DNA of 64,000 nt from Siphonodentalium dalli (GCA_032622095.1 CP136061.1:117998754-118062753), one strand, 5' to 3'; counted from the stretch's first letter, positions 34,301 through 46,640 are shown. A program made the numbers and translations. The notes: generated by a model not told the origin, from the sequence alone.

Positions 34301-36457
34301 GTGACAAAATCAGACTCAGAAATTGTGTGAGAATTGGCAAAATGTTCGATATAATATAATAAATAATGAATGTCTTGTCGTTGACTATGCCAAAATAGTG
34401 GTCCTCGAGGAGGAATAGTCCACTCGCCTGCGGCTCGTTGACTATTCCTCCTCGAGGACCACTATTTTGTCATAGTCAACTCCAAGCCATTCATTATCTA
34501 TATAATAGCGAGTGGCTATATGGCCACGGATGATGTGCATATGCTCACATGGAGTGACTATACTGACATGGCTGGGGTGTATTAATATATCTTTCGTGGC
34601 TATTCGGCTATGGTGTGACAAATAAGGATACAGTGAGTGATATGGCCAATGGTGAGGTGAATATGTATACCATACACATTACCCCTGGCCATAAAATCAC
34701 TCACTATTTATCCACACACCCCATTCGTGAGCATACAGAAACACATGTACATCCCACCCATGACCTTACAGTCACTCCATATATACATAATCAATACATA
34801 GATGACCATGTAGCTACATCCATACACCACATCAATGTCCATACAGGCACACAAGGTGCACCTGTACAGGATACACACAACCATACACCATACAGTCACA
34901 CCATTCATACCGATTCACCCCACACATGACCATGACCTCTCCATGTATACCCATACATCTCACTATGGACAACACACTCATAACCATATAGTCACTCATT
35001 GTATAAATATTCACATAATTCATGACATACATTAACTCCATGTATACCTATTCACCTCACATAGAGTAACTCCCTGGCTACCATCTTGGCAACCCTCCTG
35101 TATCCAGTTTATATTGGTTTATCACAATGGACCATAAGAGCCACATATTATGGTTCATCTCAGTTCCGTCTCAAAGTTCTGCCCATTTCCTTTCAATAAT
35201 ATGGTCAGAATCACAAAAGAGGTTCTCCGCAAATTTCCATAATTTAAAATGAATTTGTCATGCCCCATTCGGAACTGGGACAACCATAATAGAACATTTA
35301 GTTGTCAGTTAATTACCTAACACGTATAATAACCAAGTAAGTAACAATTTGCTACATTTTCGGATAACGCAGAAAATAATATTATATATATAATGTTATA
35401 ATGATATATGTTAAAAAATAACTTTTACCAATTTGATTGCCAATTTGGAAGCCATTTTGAGCAATTTGGTCTATAAACACCGTAGTGTGACACATTTAAG
35501 ATAGACTAATACAATAAACACCTTTCAATCTAAAGATAGTTACATATTACTAGAAAAAATGATCCAAACCTGAAAAGTTAATTTTTGCCGATATTTATGT
35601 CAAGTTTTTGAGAGAAAAGTCCAATATTTTTGGTGATGTCAGTGGCGATAACAGTAACAATTAACCATGTTGCAGCAGACATGTTAGTATTCAATGTATA
35701 GAAGGCAGAATAGCCAATTTTGTACATCAACCACAACTTGTAAGCGATTGCAGGACACCCTAGGGCAATATTTACCATTTTCCATATTTTGGCGGCCATT
35801 TTGGCAGCCATTTTCAGCCAAAGTAAGAATTTTGGTTCCAGTGAGTTGGAATATTCATAAGTAATGGTATGCCTCACATAATTGCAACCTTCTGTTCATG
35901 TCTTGTTGAAATATGACTAGAATCCCAGTTTTTGTGAAATTTTATACCGCTTTCTGTAAAATCGAATTTTTGAGGGATCACAAGCGGATAGGACCCCAAT
36001 AATGGCATATATAATTGCTCCAATGATCAGTTAATATAAAAAATACAAAATAAAGTCTTATTACTCGACCAGTTCCAAACATCATGAACTGATCTAGAAG
36101 ATATTTGAGAAAAAATGATATATTTTCAACTTCCGGCGGCCATTTTGGTGGCCATCTTGGATGGTGAGTTTCAATTTTGGGCCAAAATAGTGTCATTATA
36201 CCTTAGCTTCATGAAAATATATATATTTTACTAGATTAGTCATGTGAGTTTGCAATAAATTCCAAGTAACTGGTTTTACGTCTGTGAAAAAAATTGGGGG
36301 GGGGGGTATACTTTTTAGGGCGCTATAAAAAAATTGCTCAAGGCTGACAGATGGCCAGCCGATAAAATCTTGATGTCGGATACCTGAATTTACAAAATCC
36401 GCAGAGAAAAAAACTTTATACGCCAAAACACGCATCCGTGACCTGGCGGTCGGACTA
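31313..36457. mobile_element. Foldback element FB2
   Basis: A 5.1-kb element whose ends read TAGTCCGGTCGCC and GGCGGTCGGACTA, the same TAGTCCG as FB3. Arms 31313-33120 and 34669-36457 pair along about 1.8 kb. From about 31610 inward they are close relatives of FB1 (CCGCCGGAAGTTGAAAATAT, CATGCTGTTTGGAACTGG, CAAAATGGCTGCCAAAATGG), but the outer 300 bp are unrelated to FB1. Flanking triplets CAA and TAA differ by one base. The inner arms carry the 42-bp minisatellite units. C and G runs lie at 31474-31483 and 36296-36306. No transposase. Confidence 0.85.
33760..34504. mobile_element. Insertion in the FB2 loop with a long hairpin
   Basis: G-strand minisatellite stops near 33760 (TATATATTATAT) and resumes at 34505 (after TATATAATAG). 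Between are about 745 bp of unrelated sequence. Its left part starts TCTCACGTGACTTTCTCGCA. At its right end 34382-34482 a hairpin pairs GTTGACTATGCCAAAATAGT and TCCTCGAGGAGGAATAGT with their complements around CACTCGCCTGCGGCTCG, a stem of roughly 44 bp. Further outer pairing involves AATGAATG and CATTCATT. The TATATTATA-like flanks could be a target duplication. Confidence 0.6.
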
Positions 36458-36499
36458 TAATAGCCTATTTATAAACCACGGTTCTATCTACCCGGTATG

Positions 36500-37470
36500 A
36501 TAATATTCATATATTTTGAACCTGAAAATTGCACAATCCTAACATCTAGTGGTCTAACTCCAGACAAATGCACACGACTACGGGCAATAGACCAGGGCAC
36601 ACCGTGCCGATCATGGTCGTTCGGCCCGGCGTGAGAAAATCGCAAAATCCTAGCATCTAGACTGACTTCAAGCATTCCTAGTGTTGGAAATTTCAAACCT
36701 CATACTCTCTCTTAGTTTGGAAATTTTCCAACTGATGACCATTTCAGTCAACAATTTTAACCAAATGTAGTAAAATATTTTGTTCTTAAACTCATTAGCA
36801 GTTTTTTATTGGCCACGGGGAGGGATCAGGACACATGCACCGGGCCGACCATGGTTCGGCCCGATGTGCGAAAATTTTGAAATCTGAACAAGAAAATTAC
36901 AAAATCCTAGCATCTAGACTAGCCTCAAGCATTCATAGAGTTGGAAATTTCAAACCACACACCCCGACTCAGGTTGGAAAATTTCCAACTGATGAAAATT
37001 CCAGTGACAATTTTGACCAAATGTAGGACAATATTGTTTTCTTAAATTATTAACTGGAAGTTTTTTGACTGGCCATGGGGGAGGGACCAGGACACAAGCT
37101 TTCCAAGTGTTGGAAATTTGCAACCTGACACCCCATAATGTTGGAAAATTTCTAACTGATGGCCATTTCAGTCCAAAAATTTTACCAAAAGAAGGAAAAT
37201 ATGCAAATATTGGTCCAAAAACAATAAATCCCCCCCCCCAATAAATTGTTTGAAAATCAAACTACAAGAACATTGTCAACCTATTGTTGGTGTGAAATTT
37301 CCAAATAATGTTGTGTCAGGTATGAAATTTCCAACTGTTGAAAATTTTGACCAAGTTGCTGTAATTTCCAACTATTTTATAGGCAAGCATATAATAAACG
37401 ATATTTTCTACCAATCAGCGGCTGAGCCGTCGGTTGCTGCAATGAAAATTCTTTGTTCGCCTTAATGTAG
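36500..37470 (+). repeat. Degenerate tandem array rich in GGAAATTTCC palindromes
   Basis: About three units of roughly 250 bp share CAAAATCCTAGCATCTAGACT, GTGTTGGAAATTTCAAACC, GTTGGAAAATTTCCAACTGA and GGGGAGGGATCAGGACACA, with CATGGTCGTTCGGCCCG or CATGGTTCGGCCCG in two. Inverted TTGGAAA/TTTCCAA pairs recur throughout. Related motifs lie at 14270-14432 and 52030-52380. Confidence 0.7.
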
Positions 37471-37796
37471 ATTTCCGCGCATACTTTCAGTGTTAAACGG
37501 ACGTGGCTCATTCGACCCCCAAAATTTTTCTTACGTAATTCGCGAAGAGAAGTCTCAAAATCTACATACGTAAATTATTCATGTGCGAATTTGTCGATAT
37601 AGCGCTAAAAACGCATTTTGTTTGTTATATTTTTGCGTATATTTTATATCGTTTCGTCAGGGCCTGCGTCTTTTTGGAACATATCTTGGTCGTAAAAGGG
37701 TCGTTAAGGCATTTATTTACGTATTTTGAAATCGGGAATTTTTTTTAGATAAGAACATTATTTTGTGTATTTTTTAGAGCGCAAACCGCCAGGTGG

Positions 37797-37945
37797 CTTT
37801 AAATGGGTACTGTACACTAAATGTGGCCATTTATGGGACTATCTCCTATTATATATATATATATACTCAACAGAACATATACAACAAATGAATGAATTTG
37901 AGTCATGGAGGAGTGCAAAATACACTCATGTGCTATATGAACGAT
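37797..37945 (+). repeat. Dispersed repeat family H, copy 2
   Basis: Aligns with 14116-14245 in the same orientation, with a (TA)n expansion at 37850-37865 in place of the sequence before ACAACAAATGAATGAATTTG. The stretch 37471-37796 before it holds nothing recognisable. Confidence 0.7.
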
Positions 37946-38053
37946 GTAAAATACATGGTATATATAATCATAATTAAAATGAGTATAAGCCCCCATAAAT
38001 GTTCTTTTGATATTTCTCTTCGATCTCATGTGCGTTTGAAACACGGGCGGCCT

Positions 38054-38501
38054 TTAAAGGCACTCAATCCGATTCGACGATCCCCATATAAGAAAATTCC
38101 AACAACATCAACATTTTTTGAGATGCCGCTTCAGTTATCAGAATCGATTAATTGCCTAAAAATAATGCCAATCACAGTCAACTATAGTATAAAATTGCCC
38201 GAAACGTGTTATTTATCAACACGTTGTTCGTCGAAATTTGGCCTTACTATTAACACAAAGCCTCTTGATTTTAGTGTTATCCATCTTCATCCGCAATTTG
38301 GTCCGAGACCGTCGGCTCGTCGAGCTTTTTTACTGGGCCACTAATAAGTCTCGATGAAAAAAAAAATAGATTTCCAAAATCGATATCTTATAACTCTGAG
38401 CTTTGATATGTGGGTTCCTCGACTCGAATCAAATATTTGTTTACCCCCGAATCCAAATAAATAGTAATTGATGGGCGCTTAATCGGATTTTGCATCTTTA
38501 A
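38054..38501 (+). mobile_element. TTAA-flanked MITE family C, copy 2
   Basis: 448 bp with TTAA at both edges. Left end TTAAAGGCACTCAATCCGAT, right end (reversed) TTAAAGATGCAAAATCCGAT. The interior matches the copies at 2026, 44141 and 50766. The 150-codon ORF at 37892-38344 crosses the boundary and is an artefact. Confidence 0.8.
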
Positions 38502-38774
38502 CGCCGCGGCTTAACCACAACCGACTTCCGTACATTCCGACCACGCTGAACTGTCACCACTCTCAGGGATTTAATCCAAATATGCAAATGGTTTAACAAT
38601 GTTTTCGCGGCAATCGACGTATCGCCCCCGTGGGTCTCACAGTGCGGAACAGTGTATGCCAAAGGCAATATACCGTCAACCCCTTGATGACATATATCAA
38701 CAGAAATTTGCATGTCCAACGAATTTGTCACACCAGCGCCGCCGTAAACATGATTGGAACATAAACAATTGAAT
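38498..38774 (-). CDS. Unidentified candidate exon
   Basis: A minus-strand frame from a possible acceptor (AAAGTTTCCACAG, AG at 38776-38775) runs about 91 codons to TAA at 38500-38498. Composition is more protein-like than the surroundings: mixed residues with HVYGGAGVTNSL, HCETHGGDTSIAAKTLLNHL and a basic end VQRGRNVRKSVVVKPRR, plus more CpG than the flanks. The stop codon lies in the TTAA edge of the adjoining MITE, so the natural C terminus may be missing. No family recognised. It could be a decayed transposon gene or chance. Confidence 0.22.
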
Positions 38775-39075
38775 CTGTGGAAACTTTAGGGAAAAGAGAT
38801 CAAAACGCTACATGTAATTGAAGTAAAACTTTATTAAGGTACAAGTTGTGTCTTTCTAAATAATAGCGAGGTTTAGATTGATTGATCAACACATATCAGA
38901 CTATACTTATCAACACGGTGTGGCGGGAAATCGTGACCAACCGCAGAACAACTATAGTTTGTAGATAAACTAGATACAACACCGAGAGTGAGTGTTACGC
39001 ACGACTATATCGGCCTTATTTGATTACGTCTGTAATCTGGCACATTTTGCATATCATTAACAACCAATAAATTCA

Positions 39076-39290
39076 TAGTCAGAAATGATAACGCCCTCAA
39101 GATCATGTTATTAGGCATATATGAAATATGTTGGAGCTTGGGACCTTCACCCACAGTGAAATAAATTATTAAGCAACAGATATTAACTAAGAAATATATT
39201 ACCTGTACTTTATTTGCAATGTTTTAAAATTATAGAATTCCCTGTCACAACATCAAAACATTTCCCAGGGTTTGAACTAATGGGGTATGA
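39076..39290 (+). repeat. Mosaic of two dispersed repeats
   Basis: 39076-39110 matches 11929-11965 (CATAGTCAGAAATG, AACGCCCTCAAGATCAT). 39139-39290 matches the right arm of family A (GGGACCTTCACCCACAG, AACAGATATTAACTAAGAAA, then a diverged CCCTGTCACAACATC block). The ORF at 39214-39438 is derived from this repeat. Confidence 0.55.
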
Positions 39291-39784
39291 TAACTGGTTT
39301 AGCCTAATGCCCATACAAGTAGATCGTGAGATCGCACCGAAATTAGTGACCACAATGCATCGCTATATTCAGTTACCAAAAATGAACGGCACCGTTGGCA
39401 TATACCTGACACAAACGAGGCAAGTGATTGTCTTCTAGCGTAAAAAGGCACGTATTCGCCTTCTAATTTAATATGTAAGCGGTAGGTGTCCACCTGCAAA
39501 GACAAGTTTATGTATTCGTGGTGGCGAAGAGCAAACGACCTGACGACTGCCAGAGCGCAAAACCAAACTAAACGCAATTTTAAGAAAAAATTTCATCTGG
39601 ACAAGCGATGATTCAAAAGACGCATCAATCATGGTGTGAATTACTGAGTAGCGACATCGTATGTTATTGACAACGTATATTAGCGACAACAGTTTCTGAA
39701 CGCATGACTGATCAGAGCGAAATCGCAGCGTTAGTGCGGAACCGACTTGTGCAAACTGTTAGCTGGCCGATATTACAGAGAACA

Positions 39785-39900
39785 TACAACACGAGTACGC
39801 AACTACTAAGTACGTTTTAATCACATTTACTCCACCACCTCCTAAGACACGACCAAATACGTTTGCCAATATTCACCCTACTAGGGCGTAATAACTAAAT
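39785..39900 (+). repeat. Second part of the segment shared with 12195-12310
   Basis: AGTACGTTTTAATCACATTT, TTGCCAATATTCA and GGCGTAATAA match 12219-12300 in order. Together with 39076 it mirrors the layout at 11.9-12.3 kb, with about 440 bp more between the two blocks here. The DNA between 39291 and 39785 shows no gene. Confidence 0.55.
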
Positions 39901-42900
39901 CGCTGTGTAATGTTACACGGAAATAAACATTGCTGGCCAGCCTTCAGGTGTGGGCCTTATGTAGAATCCTACATGTATACTTGGAACCTTTGCTATGTCG
40001 GTATGCACTCTGATATGACCTGGATAACCGTGTAATGTGTCTTCGCAATTAAAGATTACCTGACTACCGTAACATTGTGTTGGCAATAGCGACACACATC
40101 ACATGCATGTCGCTCGGGTGGGTAACTGAATCTGGCGATGCACAGTTTAACAGTGTTTAATCCCCCTTGTCTTCATCGTCGCACCTTATAACACTCACTG
40201 CTAAAACAATGATCCATTAAAACCGGGACACATTTATTATGGAATAGCGGTGGAACCACATTGACACTAATTGACACTAAGTCGACCGACTGTTCAGCTT
40301 TTACGCACGATAAACAAAGAATGTCACATCCATGCTAACATTGCGAATACATACAATACATATTTTTTTTAGACGCATACACCTTAATGTGATTGTTAAT
40401 TTGTGTTAACATTCATCTGTACCGTGTCACACGAGGAGACCTATAAATACAGCCTATACGCATCGATTAATCCTGAGTTTTCGGTTTATTTATTGCTAAC
40501 CACGAATTGACATGAAACATACTAACATATATGCATGTATACAAACGCACCGAAGTACAATGATGCGCAGTAGGGAACATCAGCATAAATACACATGTAT
40601 CTTATATATTCAAAATATATATCCTCCCACTTTTAAGAGACGTCTATACTTCAGGCAATAAACACAGTTCGCATAAATATAATCCTTAGTGGAAGATAAA
40701 TATTAATACTTTCAACGTTTGTTTCCCCATATTTCCATTACCACCCCTGTGAACCGGTCCTGTACAGCCAGGTAGCAGTGGTTGTGATACTATGTAAACG
40801 CCATTGGCAGGGGGCCCAAATCATACCGGTAGCTTTTAGAAGATATCACGAATTGTCATCAGCGAACATATTTAAGGATATAAGACATAATTGGTGAGTT
40901 ATTCCTATAGGGAATTTCATATAATTACCACAGATGACCAATTACATTTTTTACAAACAGATAAGTCGTATTGGCTGATAAAATGAGACTTTTATCAACA
41001 TTTTCACTATCGGACGAATAAACCGAAAAACTTGGATGTTTCACATTCATCGTCCATCGATTATCCACTAATTGTACTCCTCAATAGACACTTAGTCGAA
41101 TTTATTAATCTTTTGATGGCCAACGACCCCCGGATCACAAAATCGAGGGCGATAGCTAGATTGGCAATGGTAACGTTCGCAGGGGACCCGCGCTTCAAAA
41201 TGATACTGTCTGCAGGTGGTAAGGGTGGATACACACATGCATGTAATCTCTGTAAATATCGTGTATTTGTCGTTTTACAAGGATCATTCAGACATGTAAT
41301 ATGTGTCCGCGGACAACCCAATCATTGCGGCCAGAGTGAATCAAGCTCTGAACGTACAGAGAGCTGTTGACGGGGACGCCGCTTAAAATAATTGCTCGCG
41401 CGATATCACAAATTGTGGACGTTCAGTTTAAAGATATGGCCGGCGTTGGCGGTGGGTATGCTGTTAAAATATTCACCTCCGTCAAAAACCGCCATAAACA
41501 GAAATAATAGTAAAATATAGAGAGACTATGTTTTTATACCAATCAGACATATGGCATAAACAGTATGTTATTGTCAAATGTTTTCCTTTGTTATTTAAAC
41601 AAAAGCAAAAACGTTACAGAACCCGGCTTTTGTTTAGATCCGGATATGGTAAACATAAAGAGCGTTATTTGTTACTGTTTTCCTGATATGGAAATAATAC
41701 AGAGCGTTTATATCATTTGTGTGTGATTAACCAATATAATTGCTCTGTGTTGTAAACAGAAGCAAAACTTCTGTAACACGAGCAGGCTCTTGTTAATGTA
41801 CACCATCGTACGTCTTGACGACAATATACTATTTACGCGCTGATAATGTTTGGCATATGAACAAAACTACATATATTTTAATATTCGTTCTGTTGATGCA
41901 CTGTGTAGGAACTGTTACATCCGTAGTCGTTCTATCGCCGGTATTGTGATGGTTCTTGACTGATTTGTTACGGTTCCTTCTGATTGAAAATAATCATTTT
42001 TTTTGACAAAATCACGCATAATTATATATATCTTGAATATATTATACTTTCCTGAATGAACATAGGCTGATGAAGTTCCGTGTTATCGAAACCTGAACTC
42101 TAGACCACAATTAACTCGGTATTAGCGAGTTAACGCGTAAATATCAACATGTTATCACTGTAAATGAAGCCACGTGGACGCAATTTCTTTGCTTTTCGTG
42201 GCGTAAAATATGAAACGCATTCTGAAGACAAACACTGACTATAAATTATACCCGTGTTATTCTTCTGTAAAATAGCTGAGAAAGTATCCCGATAGGGGTT
42301 GATAATTGGGAGCTGTGGCCTCGTAATCAACACGGGTGCGTGTTACGGTTCTATTTCAAACCAATCATGGCTGTGACGGTCCTGTACATGAGATTTATTC
42401 GAACGATTTCTGCACTTTGGTCCGAAAATCGTCTTGTGTATCTGACATTTTAAACCAGATAATGACTGAAGCTTGTGTAATTTGCATAATAAAGTCACTC
42501 CAAACGTGTGTATACTGACAATTGGAACATTTCGGCATAATCCTTAATGCAGACTAATGTTTACAAATTTCTCAGTTATAGACTATTCGATGCAGAAAAC
42601 GTTATTTCTCTGTTAATCATGTAGCGGATATTGTATTTATCGGAGTGCCTGTATGTTAGATGGCACAGATTTGACTGCTAATTTGTAACTAAAATTTTGA
42701 CTCGAAGGTCTGACTCACTTGAATGGCACACCTTTGATGATTTCGAGCGATAGTAACACTTATTTGGAAGAAACCTATGTTTCCCGTGAATGTGATTGTT
42801 CTATCACTTGTGTTTTATACAATTTAAAGAGAAATATAATACCTTACTCGTATTTAAATTTACATCCGGGCAACCAACATCAAAACCATTACTAATATGT

Positions 42901-44085
42901 ATGACATAACTATATAGCAACAAATCATGGTAACATCATTGGTGTTGAAATACTTGTAAAGAAATACACATATCGTAGACTGAAGATGCACGAAAACACG
43001 TCCCCCTATTCACAACGCTGGAGTGACACCGTGACCAAACAGTCTGAGTTAATTATGTCAACAAAACCCACAGCCAAATAAAAAAAAAATCTGATGTAAG
43101 TTTTCTATACGCGTTTGTGGTTTTACTTCTTTCGATTTCATCTCAATTATGTTTATAACTATTTCAATATCAGAATAATTATTTGGAGCGAAAAACACAC
43201 GTCTTCACAACACGTTGATGACGCAGTTATGTTAAATTATACACGATGTAAAATGTAAAGCCACCGTGATGGTGCTAAATATGTACAGGTATCTTCATTA
43301 ACGATTAAGATATGAAATTGTCATCAAATCCAAGCATTTTACGAAATTATTTTTGTCGCTAGGTTTGCGAATTCAAAACTGAGCGAAAAATAGTATTGCG
43401 TGAATTTAAATACGAGTAAGGTATGTATATTTTATATGCATGTAATTTTCCAACCCTACTTTAATGTCCAATGGGTGCATAGCTAGTAAGAGTATTCTAC
43501 CCTGTTCTATTCTGCTGTAAATAGAAATCTTCTTGATTATACCTGGCTTCGGATCACTAAATGCATAATCAGTTGAACGCGTATATATCATAATTATGCA
43601 TTGATCTGCATTAATAAGTTCAAATTGAGTGGAACATACATGTATCTAGTTGTCTCAAGATGACTGATATCATGTTTATTATATATGAACATGATGTGAT
43701 ACATCGGGAAAATATTTGCAAGCACCGGAATTGTTTTTTCTGGGCTCCGGTCCACACACCTATTTCAAAATTTTCATCTAATTCTTATTTCCTACCATCT
43801 TGAAAACAAAAATTTTATTAATTTATTTTGTACCCCATTTTGTTTATTTCAGTATTTCTCAAGGACTTCTTATTTTGGGGAGAAGGGCATTTAGTAAGTT
43901 GTAATAACTTGTGCTCCAATCCCCATTGCTCATCGTATGTTACTATAATCAAATTTATTGTGTGATATTATATTCTGTGATGATCAATAAAATATGTTCA
44001 AATCAAAACCCACCCACCGGTCCTGTGTACAAAATCACCAAAGCTCATAATTTTGAAAGCGATAAGATGCCATCAGAACATCATA
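39901..44085. other. Long AT-rich stretch without a supported gene
   Basis: Over 4 kb with no inverted repeat or tandem array that I can define. The longest frame is 41032-41370 (plus, 112 codons), with an 86-codon frame on the other strand. Neither has a recognisable domain, though 41110-41230 is less AT-rich than its surroundings and could be a repeat fragment or exon. Unlinked short ORFs elsewhere are not called. Confidence 0.45.
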
Positions 44086-44187
44086 TTAATGGGCTCATGA
44101 GTCCGATGTAATTATTTTCTGGTATAGAACACGCAAATCTTTAAAGGTACACAATCCGATCCGATGGTCCCCGTATCATAAGATTCC

Positions 44188-44220
<33 letters not shown>

Positions 44221-44604
44221 AACAACAACAACAACAACAACATTTCTCCAAAAGACGCTTCAGAATCGATTAATTACCAAAAAATAATGCTAACCATTGT
44301 CAACTCTAGTATAAACGTTTCCAAAACAAACAAATTTTTTTTCCATACAATTTAGTATCGAGAGTATGTCGGCTAATCGAATATTTGCTAGGCCGTCAAA
44401 TGTTCCAGGTGGTGAAAAATAAAACATATTTAAAAAAATCGATATCTGATAACTCTTGAGCTTTGATGGATGGGTTCATCGACTCGAATATTTGTTTTTT
44501 TTACCCCCGATGCCAAAGAAATAGTAATTTAGGAGCGTTAATTCGGATTATGTATCATGTTTCCGATCTAATTATTTTCTGGTATGGAATACGTACATCT
44601 TTAA
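44086..44604 (+). mobile_element. MITE family C, copy 3, nested in another repeat
   Basis: Family C proper runs from TTAA at 44141 to about 44556. A 45-bp block (TCCGAT-TAATTATTTTCTGG then TAT...CATCTTTAA) occurs both before it (44102-44144) and after it (44564-44604). The same block is at about 147-175 near the degenerate palindrome. An (AAC)n expansion of about 18 units lies at 44187-44241. Confidence 0.6.
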
Positions 44605-45059
44605 GATGTGAACTCACCTGGACGCCTAGTCGAATCTGAGCAGCAACTTCCTGGATTTAAGAAGGGTGAGAGAAAACTTCGTGATATTATGTCATCCGCT
44701 GCTGTCAAGTACTCGGAAATATTGGAATTATTTTTCCAGGTACTCTTTAAATTTACAACCACGTTCCGGTACAACAACAGCACTAAGCTCTGTCCACACA
44801 ACGTACTTAAGTATAGACTTCTCTGAACTGTAGCTCTCTCTCGCGGGCTCTGTACGCTGATATTATTGGCGCTCTCAGTGATGAGGGATCATTTTATAAG
44901 TATTGGGGAGGAAAACCAATATCGTGGGAGTTGACATACCCAATACGATTAACCATAGCATACACTAATTGGATTCTCCCATTCAGTTATAAAAGTAAAT
45001 CTTGAAATGTTGTATTATTATATTTTTGTTTTTGAAGGGATGTTCAGATAACAAAAGTT

Positions 45060-45572
45060 GATCATGCCACGAATCTCTTATCTGGCTAACGCACGTAGAT
45101 ATCATATTCCACCAGTACAAAACCTGGGAACTTTTTGAAGTTTTGAAACAATAAAGTCGAAAAAATAACGCGGGGAATATATTTCTTGGTTACTATCTGT
45201 TCCTTAACAGAAGTAATTCACTGTAGGTGAAGGCCCCAACTCGAAATGTCACGATTTAAGTGACTTTGTGAGCTATTTTCCTTCGCGTCGCTTACAATAA
45301 TTATTGAATTTCTCTTGGGTAATTAATTCAATGTTTATTGCTATATCGGCTCATAAAAGTCACATAAAAGCATGCAATTTCGAGTTGGGACCTTCACCCA
45401 CAGCGAAGTACATTATTAAGGAACAGATAATAACTAAGATATATATTCCCCGCGTTGTTTTTTCGACTTTATAAGGTTCCCTGTCTAAACTTCAAAAAGT
45501 TTCCAGGTTTTGTGCTGGTGGAATATGATCTCTATACGGGCGTTAATCAGAGTAGAGATTCACGGCATGATC
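45060..45572. mobile_element. Inverted-repeat element family A, complete
   Basis: 513 bp with long inverted arms. The left arm begins GATCATGCCACGAATCTC and the right arm, reversed, GATCATGCCGTGAATCTC. Both continue with ATCATATTCCACCAG-ACAAAA, CTTTTTGAAGTTT, AAAGTCGAAAAAA-AACGCG and GGTGAAGG-CCCAACTCGAAAT over about 200 bp. The centre near 45300 is AT-rich. The 450 bp before it (44605-45059) show no gene. Copies or fragments lie at 28743, 31190 and 39139. No coding capacity. Confidence 0.8.
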
Positions 45573-45634
45573 TATAGTAATAAACGCAGATTGCAAATAG
45601 TTTAAAAGATAATGCAGAATTATTCAGATTCAAG

Positions 45635-45760
45635 GTGGGAAATGTTCAGATAATAAATTCAATATACGGTTTGTGATCTGAACATGCCCTAAGGAATCTA
45701 CTGGTAAATGAGTAGTAGAGAATGGGTTAAATGATGCCAATACTCATTTTACGTATATGT
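45635..45760 (-). repeat. Dispersed repeat family G, copy 3 (partial)
   Basis: GGGAAATGTTCAGATAATAA, TTCAATA and GATCTGAACATGCCCTAAGG match parts of 8095-8205 and 15440-15560, with AAATGTTC / GATCTGAAC forming an inverted pair. Confidence 0.5.
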
Positions 45761-46479
45761 TAATTTGGGAGGAGCCACGCGTCTGGACATCGGAGTCGAA
45801 TTCGGTTTATTTTCTAACGTCTTTATATCAAATCTGGTATTTTAATCTTCTTACTTGTGATACGGTACACTTATATCTTAAAGACATATTATGGACTTAT
45901 TCGGGTGCGTGAAACTGATAAGTTAGTATTCAGGCGCTATGCCAACTGGGGGAATGTAGCATATTCTACTAACATCACCGAAAATCTCAAGCAAATCGAC
46001 CGTAACACTCCATAGAAAACATCGTCTGAACTACGCTCAATTGTAATTATTTACCTCTCGATTCGGGACGCAACTACCGGCGATAAACTAACGAAAACGA
46101 TTTCACCAACGAGAGTCGCTACATTTAATTAACATTATACAATTATCGCATTGTTTCGAGGTTGACATGAGGAATATTTGCAGGTCTGATAATAAGTTAT
46201 GTTAACCTCTGAAGTATCTGACGTCACTCAGAACTGTTATTAACCTCTTGTTTCATTAATGAGGTGAACATCGTTAGATATCTCATTTTTTTGTTTACGT
46301 TTTAACATAGGAAATTGGGGAAAGAAACATATGATCATAAGTTTGAATCTCCGCAGTCTCGGACCAATACATTTTATAAGAATCTGTTCAGCTGACACAA
46401 CAAGTCAGTTGGTGGAGGGGGCGGGTCAAATGATACCCAAAGCTTTCCAACTGCTTAATATTTCCAAAGTTTGAGAGAA

Positions 46480-46640
46480 AGGTCAATCCAATTAATTAAC
46501 TTCTTTGTGCGTCAACAAAGAAGTTAATTAATTACACAAGTTTGAGAGAAAGGTCAATCCACAAGTTTGAGAGAAAGTTTGAGAGAAAGGTCAATCCAAT
46601 TAATTAACTTCTTTGTGCGTCAATCGCGGTGCGATTCTAA
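46480..46640 (+). repeat. Direct and inverted repeats in the LINE 5' region
   Basis: AGTTTGAGAGAAAGGTCAAT occurs three times (about 46478, 46539, 46580). Between the first two lies a hairpin: AATTAATTAACTTCTTTG at 46489-46506 and its complement at 46515-46532, an 18-bp perfect stem with an 8-nt loop. AATTAATTAACTTCTTTG appears again at about 46600. This may be a regulatory 5' repeat or a local duplication. Confidence 0.75.

Noticed and set aside
32749-35877. ORFs of 66-114 codons across FB2 with His/Thr/Tyr-rich repeats
   Set aside because: Same minisatellite read in forward and reverse complement; no domain.
37892-38344. 150-codon plus-strand ORF
   Set aside because: Runs across the boundary of MITE copy C2, and the other copies do not keep the frame.
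39214-39577. Opposed ORFs of 74 and 92 codons
   Set aside because: Start inside a decayed copy of inverted-repeat family A; no independent coding evidence.
41032-41370. 112-codon plus-strand ORF
   Set aside because: No domain, no splice context and a comparable antisense frame. Kept only as a remark in the surrounding region.
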